Source: JAAYCI01 sp031548875 (GTDB lineage Bacteria; Bacillota; Clostridia; Oscillospirales; Ruminococcaceae). Taken from it: a stretch of 22,638 bases of DNA. Positions 7,480-14,300 of this stretch are shown here, one piece after another. Location: contig JAVBQQ010000069.1 of assembly GCA_031548875.1 (NCBI GenBank), forward strand, positions 1 to 22,638. Reading direction: 5' to 3'. The notes beneath the pieces were generated by a model. It had not been told where the DNA came from. It was given only the letters and a program-made list of their open reading frames with translations, and ran no database searches. Every line of letters starts with the position of its first letter. The first letter of the stretch is position 1. Made by a program: the position numbers and the translations under genes.

Positions 7480-9354
7480 ATGTCCAAGCAATTTGCGAAG
7501 TGGCTCAGCCACAACCGGAAAGGTATCCTCATCGCGTTCGATATCGCGGTGGAAATCGTCTGCTACATCGTGCCCTGGATCTTGATCCAGGGCCGTTTGC
7601 AGTGGACGACCTATATCCCGCTGATGGTGGGCAGCTGTATCTTTTTTGTGTGCTGCTACGAAATCGTGTACGGCCTGATGGGCATGTACGACAGCCTGTG
7701 GCGCTATGCGGAGGTGGTGGAGTTTTTCCGCCTGATGGTGGCGTCCGCCATTGCGGTGGCTATATTTATCGTCGGGTCATTTGTTATTTTTTACGATAGG
7801 CAGGTGCCCCTCTCGGTCATGTTCCTGTCTGCTCTGTTTGCCACCTCTATCACGCTGTATTCGCGGCTCACATTCCGAATGTACCGCAACACCCGGCTGC
7901 AACGCACAGGCCTGAAACGCCGCCGTGTGATGGTGGTGGGTGCGGGCGAGGCCGCTGCAACGCTGATGCACGAACAGAACAAGGACCCGGAAACAGACAT
8001 GAACATCATCTGCGTGGTGGACGACGCGCCCGACAAGGTGGGCCGGTACATGCTGGGCGTGCAGATCATGGGTACCACAGAGGAGATTGTGGAACTGGTG
8101 GACCAGTGCGAGATCGACACCATCATCATCGCCATCCCCACCATCGACGAAGAGAACCGCCAGCGCATCCTGAACTCCTGCACCAAGACAAAATGCAACC
8201 TGCGCATCCTGCCGGACCTGCGCCAGCTGATGGCCGAGGGAGGGGACCTGACCAGCCGCATACGCGAGGTGCGGGTGGAAGACCTGCTTGGCCGCGAGAC
8301 GGTGGCGCTGAGCGAGCAGTCGGGCAGTCTGATCGAGAACCGGGTGGTCATGGTGACGGGCGGGGGCGGGTCCATCGGCTCCGAGCTCTGCCGCCAGATC
8401 GCCGCGCACAGCCCCCGCCAGCTTATCATCGTGGACATCTACGAGAACAATGTGTATTCCATCCAGCAGGAGCTGGCCCGCCAGTACGGCGCTACGCTGC
8501 GGTTGGACGTGATGGTCGCCTCGGTGCGGGACTCCAGGAAGGTGGAGGCTTTATTTGCGCGTTTCCGGCCGGAGGTGGTGTTCCACGCGGCGGCGCACAA
8601 GCACGTGCCGCTGATGGAGTTTAGCCCCGAAGAAGCTGTGAAGAACAACGTGTTTGGCACCTACAACACTGCACTGGCCGCCGAAAAGTACGGTACCAAG
8701 CGGTTCGTGCTCATCTCTACCGACAAAGCCGTGAACCCCACAAACGTGATGGGCGCCAGCAAGCGCGTGTGCGAGATGATCATCCAATGTATGGCCCAGC
8801 GCAGCAAAACCTCGTTTGTGGCCGTGCGCTTTGGCAACGTGTTGGGTTCGAACGGCTCGGTGCTGCCGCTGTTCAAGGAGCAGATTGCCCGCGGTGGCCC
8901 GCTCACCGTCACCCATCCGGACATTGTGCGCTATTTCATGACCATCCCCGAGGCGGTGAGCTTGGTGCTGGAGGCCGCTGGCATGGGCGGCGACGGCGAG
9001 ATATTCGTTCTGGACATGGGCAAGCCGGTGAAGATACTGGAGCTGGCCGAAAACCTCATCAAGCTGGCAGGGTTCATCCCGTACAAGGACATTGAGATCC
9101 ACTTTACCGGCCTGCGTCCGGGCGAAAAGCTGTACGAAGAACTCCTGATGGACGAGGAGGGCCTGGCTCAGACGGACAACCGGAAGATATACATCGGCAG
9201 CCCGTTGATGCTGAACAAGGAAACCTTCTTCGATCATCTGGCCAGCCTTAAACAGATCGCCTATTCCAACAATAGCGATAACCTGATGCAGGCGTTGCTG
9301 GACATTGTGCCCACCTTTCAGCATGATCCCTTCGTAGGGGAGGGGGATGCCTAA
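7480..9354 (+). CDS. Membrane-bound nucleotide-sugar 4,6-dehydratase (FlaA1/CapD/PglF/WbpM type)
   Basis: The product probably converts UDP-GlcNAc (or a similar UDP-HexNAc) to a 4-keto-6-deoxy sugar for surface glycans. The 624-residue protein begins with four hydrophobic segments (about 15-125). A first Rossmann/CoA-binding-like domain follows (VMVVGAGEAAATLM, about 149-240). The SDR-type dehydratase domain has the nucleotide loop TGGGGSIG at 293-300, VFHAAAHKHVPLME, and the active-site stretch STDKAVNPTNVMGASKR. In that stretch T414, D415 and K416 form the PglF-like catalytic group and M424/K428 replace the usual Tyr-Lys pair of SDR enzymes. The ATG at 7480 follows AAAGGTGAT. The next gene starts at the base after this stop codon, so the two are surely cotranscribed. 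The exact sugar product cannot be read from sequence. Confidence 0.9.
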   Translation: MSKQFAKWLSHNRKGILIAFDIAVEIVCYIVPWILIQGRLQWTTYIPLMVGSCIFFVCCYEIVYGLMGMYDSLWRYAEVVEFFRLMVASAIAVAIFIVGSFVIFYDRQVPLSVMFLSALFATSITLYSRLTFRMYRNTRLQRTGLKRRRVMVVGAGEAAATLMHEQNKDPETDMNIICVVDDAPDKVGRYMLGVQIMGTTEEIVELVDQCEIDTIIIAIPTIDEENRQRILNSCTKTKCNLRILPDLRQLMAEGGDLTSRIREVRVEDLLGRETVALSEQSGSLIENRVVMVTGGGGSIGSELCRQIAAHSPRQLIIVDIYENNVYSIQQELARQYGATLRLDVMVASVRDSRKVEALFARFRPEVVFHAAAHKHVPLMEFSPEEAVKNNVFGTYNTALAAEKYGTKRFVLISTDKAVNPTNVMGASKRVCEMIIQCMAQRSKTSFVAVRFGNVLGSNGSVLPLFKEQIARGGPLTVTHPDIVRYFMTIPEAVSLVLEAAGMGGDGEIFVLDMGKPVKILELAENLIKLAGFIPYKDIEIHFTGLRPGEKLYEELLMDEEGLAQTDNRKIYIGSPLMLNKETFFDHLASLKQIAYSNNSDNLMQALLDIVPTFQHDPFVGEGDA

Positions 9355-9960
9355 GTGTCGGGGATCTATGCCCGGTTTGTAAAGCGTTGCGGCGATGTGA
9401 TACTTTCGGCGCTGGCGCTCATCATCCTGTCGCCTCTTTTTTTGGTGCTGGCGGTGCTTGTCAAATGTGATTCGCCCGGCCCGGTGTTCTTCACACAGCG
9501 GCGGGTGGGCAGGGGATGCCGTCTGTTCACCATCTATAAGTTTCGTTCGATGGCCAGCGACACTCCAAAGGATGCGCCTACCCACCTTCTGCAAAATCCG
9601 GACACCCACATCACCCGCATGGGCCGCTTTTTGCGCCGCACCAGCTTGGACGAGCTGCCCCAGCTGTGGAATATCTTTAAAGGGGATATGAGCATCATTG
9701 GCCCGCGGCCGGCGCTGTGGAACCAGGACGACCTTGTGGCCGCCCGCGCCCTCAGCGGCGCGAACGACCTGCTGCCCGGTCTTACCGGCTACGCCCAGGT
9801 GAATGGACGCGACGAACTGCCCATTCACCAGAAAGCGGAGTTTGACGGCTACTACGCCAAACATATCAGTTTTCGGGTGGACGCGCAGATATTCTGCCAG
9901 ACGGTGCGCGGCGTGTTCCGTGGCAGCGGCATCATGGAGGGCGGTCCCGGCCGGCGGTAA
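9355..9960 (+). CDS. Undecaprenyl-phosphate sugar phosphotransferase (PglC/WcaJ-type monotopic phosphoglycosyl transferase)
   Basis: The product would transfer a sugar-1-phosphate from a UDP-sugar to undecaprenyl phosphate, starting a lipid-linked glycan on the inner face of the membrane. Its likely donor is made by the dehydratase encoded just before. The 201-residue protein matches the small PglC form. It has one N-terminal hydrophobic re-entrant helix (about 14-36, with LSP before the break), PGPVFFTQRRVG, FTIYKFRSM, the catalytic D99-E100 in SLDELPQLWNIFKGDMS, IGPRP, and LTGYAQVNGRD. The start is a GTG at 9355 that directly follows the upstream TAA, with AGGGGG eight bases before it. An ATG at 9347 is in another frame. 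No glycosyltransferase genes follow, so the remaining assembly genes must be elsewhere. Confidence 0.9.
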   Translation: MSGIYARFVKRCGDVILSALALIILSPLFLVLAVLVKCDSPGPVFFTQRRVGRGCRLFTIYKFRSMASDTPKDAPTHLLQNPDTHITRMGRFLRRTSLDELPQLWNIFKGDMSIIGPRPALWNQDDLVAARALSGANDLLPGLTGYAQVNGRDELPIHQKAEFDGYYAKHISFRVDAQIFCQTVRGVFRGSGIMEGGPGRR

Positions 9961-9992
9961 CGCTGGCGCGACAAGCACAAAAAGGACAGAAA

Positions 9993-10103
9993 ATGCCCAA
10001 GAAATGGGTGGACGCATTTTTAATTCAATGGTCATTCAATAGTGTTTTGTCAGAGTGGAACCGAAGGAGTGGGTGCAGCCCTGTGTTTTTTGTGTATAGC
10101 TAA
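9993..10103 (+). CDS. Possible small protein, 36 residues
   Basis: An ATG at 9993 is preceded by AAAGGA (9981-9986) at six bases, a good ribosome site, and the frame runs 36 codons to TAA at 10101. The product (MPKKWVDAFLIQWSFNSVLS and so on) has three Trp and a partly amphipathic look, with no family I recognise. It starts 33 bases after the sugar transferase and ends before the terminator, so it would be made from the same mRNA. Composition is more AT-rich than the neighbours. It could equally be chance. Confidence 0.3.
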   Translation: MPKKWVDAFLIQWSFNSVLSEWNRRSGCSPVFFVYS

Positions 10104-10133
10104 AACGCTTTACATAAAAATAAAACGTAAACA

Positions 10134-10178
10134 AGAGCTATATTTTGCGCTTTTTGCAAAATATAGCTCTTTCTTTTT
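10134..10178 (+). terminator. Strong terminator closing the rnr-glycan unit, possibly bidirectional
   Basis: A perfect 15-bp stem (10134-10148 with 10156-10170), a 7-base loop and the T-rich tail TTCTTTTT. It lies between convergent genes. On the minus strand the tail is less T-rich but could still stop transcription from the DUF4364 gene. Confidence 0.9.
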
Positions 10179-10229
10179 GACTTTTTGCGAGTTTTTTTGC
10201 GCTGTACGGCAGGGGGAAAGGCCCTTTGA

Positions 10230-10814
10230 TCAAGGATTTTTCAGCCGCAGCAGGGCTTTTTCGGCAAGCGAACGGTTGTCTGTGAGGGCGGCCAGCACCA
10301 GCTTGTATACTTCGTCGCCTTTTTCGATGAATTGTTCGCGTACGGCGGCGGCCGTAAGCTCGTCCGGCATGTACAGTTCCATGCGGAACAGCGGCCCGGC
10401 GTCATCCTCGATAGCGCAATGTACGGCGCGCCCGCCGGGGCCCGAAACAACCTCGCTTTTGTGCACGGCAGCCCGCGCGGCATACTGCTGTGCCCGTATG
10501 ACCCCCCGTACGGCGGTATCGCGTATGGTGCGGGGCAGGTCATCTGCCAGTGTGCGGGCCACGGTCTTGCCACTTTCGGTGACCGTATAGCCGGCGTCAC
10601 TCTCGGCCACAAGCCCCTGTTCAATCAACTGGGAGAGACTGTCTGCCATGGCAAAATAGTTGGCCAGCTCCTCGCCCAAGAGTACTTCCTCCAGTTCCTC
10701 CCGGCGCACGGGCGCGCCCACACTGTCCATCAAGTAGCACAGCAGGATGCGTATCTCGGTGCCGGTGGTCAGCCCCCCTGGCTTGACCCCCTCTGTGAAG
10801 AGTTGTGAGCCCAT
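10230..10814 (-). CDS. DUF4364 family protein
   Basis: This matches the DUF4364 family of Clostridia, whose role is not established; the N-terminal half looks like a winged-helix module. I choose the ATG at 10814 (194 residues, MGSQLFTEGVKPGG...) because the family usually begins with this FTEGV..GGL segment and AAAGGA lies upstream. The in-frame TTG at 10871 would add 19 residues of atypical sequence. Visible family features are LTTGTEIRILLCYLMDSVG, the helix pair ending ANYFAMADSLSQLIEQGLV, the strand AGYTVTESGKTVA, and a C-terminal alpha/beta part with AVHCAIEDDAGPLFRMELYM. It stands alone, convergent with the glycan genes and divergent from the giant wall protein. A regulatory role is possible but unproven. 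Confidence 0.8.
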   Translation of the reverse strand: MGSQLFTEGVKPGGLTTGTEIRILLCYLMDSVGAPVRREELEEVLLGEELANYFAMADSLSQLIEQGLVAESDAGYTVTESGKTVARTLADDLPRTIRDTAVRGVIRAQQYAARAAVHKSEVVSGPGGRAVHCAIEDDAGPLFRMELYMPDELTAAAVREQFIEKGDEVYKLVLAALTDNRSLAEKALLRLKNP

Positions 10815-10906
10815 TGCTATCCCGTTCCTTTCCTTGCAGGCATCGTCATGATGGCGGCAAAAGCCAGTCAAAACAGATTATGCTTTCTCCGGTTGCTCTC
10901 ACTCTC

Positions 10907-10935
10907 ATTATATGGATTCACCAGTCGATATACAA
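10907..10935 (-). promoter_or_regulatory. Promoter candidate for the DUF4364 gene
   Basis: Read on the minus strand: TTGTAT (10935-10930), a 17-base spacer, and a perfect TATAAT (10912-10907). The -35 is poor (3 of 6) and the -10 ideal. The transcript would have a leader of roughly 85 bases before the ATG at 10814. Confidence 0.55.
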
Positions 10936-11044
10936 GCAAAAGAGAGAAGAAAGGCATAAATGTAAAGCAAAAATACTATACAACAAAAAGGTGAAAAAGA
11001 GGAAAATGAGTGCGAAAACACATGACAAGTAGGAGAAAAATAAC

Positions 11045-11095
11045 GTATGTAAAACATATATTTGACAAAATGAGAAGTGCGGTATGTAAAACACA
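11045..11095 (+). repeat. Two direct copies of GTATGTAAAACA upstream of the wall-protein promoter
   Basis: The 12-mer occurs at 11045-11056 and at 11082-11093, 37 bases apart. The downstream copy lies about 20 bases before the -35 box. The arrangement looks like paired regulator sites, but the regulator is unknown. Confidence 0.5.
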
Positions 11096-11113
11096 GAAAT
11101 AGCGTGAAAAAAC

Positions 11114-11141
11114 TTGAAATCCTAGCGGAAAGTGGTATAAT
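11114..11141 (+). promoter_or_regulatory. Main promoter candidate for the repeat/GH25/SpoIID protein
   Basis: TTGAAA (11114-11119), a 16-base spacer and a perfect TATAAT (11136-11141) preceded by TGG. A second TATAAT lies at 11147-11152. The predicted start of transcription near 11148-11160 gives a leader of about 170 bases. An imperfect palindrome, TAAGGATAG/TATACCTTA (11152-11169), sits right at the start site, where an operator would act. Confidence 0.7.
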
Positions 11142-11179
11142 AAATCTATAATAAGGATAGTATACCTTACTTTACTAAA

Positions 11180-11243
11180 ACGCGGGAATTTGTTCGCATA
11201 TACGTTTAAAACCGAACGATCGCAAAAAGGGGAGCGACCGCGT
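11180..11243 (+). promoter_or_regulatory. Possible three-way-junction RNA structure in the leader
   Basis: ACGCGG (11180-11185) can pair with CCGCGT (11238-11243). This encloses two hairpins: GTTCG/CGAAC (11192-11196 with 11213-11217) and TCGC/GCGA (11220-11223 with 11234-11237). I do not recognise a known riboswitch class. The helices are short, so the fold may be accidental. Confidence 0.25.
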
Positions 11244-11274
11244 ACGACACAATATCTGGTAGTTTTTTGCCCGA

Positions 11275-11292
11275 GTGTAAAGGTGTTTACAC
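11275..11292 (+). promoter_or_regulatory. Inverted repeat GTGTAAA-N4-TTTACAC near the start codon
   Basis: A perfect 7-base inverted repeat with a 4-base centre, 23 bases before the ribosome site at 11315-11320. It could be a protein-binding operator or an RNA hairpin close to the start. No T run follows, so it is not a terminator. Confidence 0.4.
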
Positions 11293-11326
11293 ATCATAAG
11301 GTATATGCTTGGCTGTGAGGTTTGTT

Positions 11327-14300
11327 ATGAAAAAGAGGATCGGAGCCGTTTTATCTTGCCTGGCGGGGGTGTTGGCCGTTGCCGTCGTGGTAACGTCGGT
11401 CATCTCGCCGGGGGTGCTGCCCGTCATCTCGGAGCTTTTTGGCGGCCAGCAGGCCGAGGGCGCCGTTCTGGCGGACGAACATGACGTGCTGCAGCCCTCT
11501 GAGGCTAAAGCGGCGGACAAAGAAGCGAGCGGCAATGACAAGGCGCCGGCTTCGAACGCGGCGGATGATGCTGCGCCTGAAGCGCCGCTTGCGTCAGGGC
11601 AGGACGCCCCGGTGTCCACACCTCCCGATGTGACGCCGGACACGCAAGAACCGGCGAACGACCCGGCCACCATCGACGAACCGGTGGCTATTGATGACCA
11701 CGCGGATACCGACGAAACCGAACCCACCAGCCTGGTTGGCTGGGTAGACGAAGGCGGCGCCCGCTACTATGTGGGGGAGGATGGCGAAACGCTCACAGGC
11801 CTTGCCAAGATTGCCGGCGCCCTGTATTACTTTGACGCCGACGGCCGCATGTGCACCGGCTGGCAGACCTTATCAGGCCGGGTGTACTGCTTTGGCGACG
11901 ACGGGAAGGCCGCCGCCGGCTGGGCCCAAAACGAAGGCAAGAATTACTACCTGGGCCTTGCGGGCTATGCGCTCACCGGCCTGCAGAAGATCGATTCGCT
12001 CCGCTACTACTTTGACAAGGATGGTGTGCGCCAGAGCGGTCTCTTCACGTTGGGCGGCCGGGTGTACGCCTTTGCGGGCGAGAACGATGCCGCCGTGAGC
12101 GGCTGGTATCCCCAAAAGCCCGCGGCTTCCGCCGCGAATGCGGATACAAACCTGGCAAAAATTAAAGCCACGGCCGAGGAGCAGCCGGGCGCTGCCGTAT
12201 ACTATTTTGGTCCGGATGGCTATGCGCTGACCGGTCTGCAGGAACTGGACGGCGGCCGGTACGGCTTTGATGAAGCGACCGGCGCGCAGTTGTATGGCTG
12301 GCAGCGCCTTTCGGGTAGGCTGTACTACTTTGCCCCGGGCAGTGGCGCCGCCGAGGGTGATGCCTGGCGCCAACACACAAGCGGCAGTGTGTACCTTGGC
12401 AAGGATGGTGCGGCCCTCACCGGCCTGCAGCAGTTGGGGGACGAACTATATAGCTTCAGCGGCCAGGGCTTCCGCCAGGGCGGCTGGGTCAAATCGGGCG
12501 GGGTGTGGTACTGCTTCGACGGCAAGGACAACAGCGCCCTGCGCTCCGCCTGGGTGGAGCGGGCCGGCGGCCGGTCATATCTGGACGCGGACGGCAAAGC
12601 ATTGGTGGGCGCGCACATGTTGCCCGCCCCGGACGGCGGCGCAAAGGCGCTGTACCTGTTCGACGCCGACGGTCTGCTGCTCACCGGATGGCAGAAGGAT
12701 GCCGAAGGACGGCTGTACCTGCTGGACGACGAGGGCAGGGCACAGTACGGCTGGCAGAAGAAGGGCGCCGATACCTATTATTATATAGGCGATGGGGGCT
12801 ACGCCCTCACCGGCCTTGCCACCATCGAGGGCAAGGTGTACGGTTTTTCGGCCGCGGGCGTGCGCCTTTCGGGCGTATGCGCGGTGGACGGCCGGGTGTA
12901 TGGCTTCTTTGAGGAAGACGGCGCCGCCGTGAAAGGTGAAAAGGCCGTGGGCGCCTCCCTGTACTATTTTGGCGACGATTACGCCGCCCTCACCGGGTTT
13001 GTTACGCTGGGCGACGATTTGTACCTTTTCTCCTCTGCCGGCGTGCGCCAGTCCGGCTGGCAGCAGGACGAGCGCGGGTTGCTCTATTATTTCAGCCCGG
13101 GCGACGGCAAGGCCGCTACCGGCTGGTTCACCGATATCGCCCAAAAGGCCCAGTTCTACTTTGGCGATGGGGGGTATGCCCTCACCGGCGAGCAGACCAT
13201 CAACGGCATGGATTACCGTTTCGACGAGAAAGGCCGCCTTGCAGCAGGCACAGGCGCACCGGGCGAATGGGTGGGCCGGGACGGCAACTTCTATTACATA
13301 TATGAAGACGGCACCTACGCCGCCGGTCTCACCGGCATCGACGGCGAGCTGTACGCCTTTGGCGAGGACGGCGCGCGCCTGTCCGGCTGGTACGACGCGC
13401 CGGGTGGCCGACACTATTACTTTGGCGGCGAGGACGGACAGGCCGTGGGCGGCTGGCTGCAGCTGGATGGCAGCTGGTATTACTTTGGCGAAGACGGCGC
13501 GGCCCTCACCGGTCTTGCGTGGCTCGAGGACGAAGACGGGACGCATCTTTACTATCTGGACGAAGACGGGACCCGCTACGAAGGGGAGAAGACCCTTTCG
13601 GGCGCGCGGTACCTGTTTGGCGAAAATGGCCGCGCCTGGCAGGGCTGGCACCCCGACGCGGCCGCGGACGACGCGCGGTACTATGGCGAGGACGGCTACG
13701 CCCTCACCGGCGTCGCAGCCATTGGCACCGAGGGCGACGCGGCCCACTACTGGTTCGACGAGACCGGCGCCCGCAAGGGCGGTTGGCTAAAGGAGGGCGC
13801 TGTGTACGCCTTCCTGGGCGAGAATGACGCCGCCCTCACCGGCGCGCAGCAGCTGGACGGCAAGTGGTACCTGTTTGGCGAAGACGGCGTGGCCGTTCAG
13901 GGCCTGTATCGCGGTGAGGCGGGGCTTTCCTTCTATGATGCAGAGGGCGTGCGCCAGGTGGGCTGGGTGAACGAGGGCGCTCGCCGCTACTGGTTCAGCG
14001 AGGACGGCATGGCCCCGCAGGGCCTTACCCAACTGCCCGACGGGCACACCTATTATTTCAGCAAAGAGGGCTATATCCTCACCGGCACGGTGCAGACGCC
14101 CGACGGCTGGACCTACGAGCTGGACCCCGACGGACGGCTTGTGACCTCCGGCGCCACCGAGGAACACGGCTGGCGTGAGCTGGACGGCCAGACCTATTAC
14201 ATGGACTCTACCGGCGACAGATATACCGGCCTGCAGTTGATCGACGGCGGGCTGTATTACCTGCTGACCACGGGCGAGCCCTTGGGCGCCCGGCAGTATG

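Larger units (their letters stand above)
10815..11326. other. 512-bp AT-rich intergenic region between divergent genes
   Basis: This is by far the longest non-coding stretch in the window and is visibly AT-rich against a GC-rich background. I see no credible gene in it. It holds a minus-strand promoter near 10907-10935, a plus-strand promoter at 11114-11141 with a second TATAAT at 11147-11152, a TTGACA at 11062-11067 with a poor -10, two copies of GTATGTAAAACA (11045 and 11082), an imperfect palindrome at 11152-11169, a possible three-way junction leader at 11180-11243 and an inverted repeat at 11275-11292. Confidence 0.7.

Noticed and set aside
9347..9360. ATG at 9347 as start of the sugar transferase
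   Set aside because: It is in a different frame from the sugar transferase. The GTG at 9355 gives the full family N-terminus.
10805..11032. 75-codon plus-strand frame in the AT-rich spacer
   Set aside because: It overlaps the start of the DUF4364 gene and its promoter, has no ribosome site, and its product is Lys-rich AT noise.
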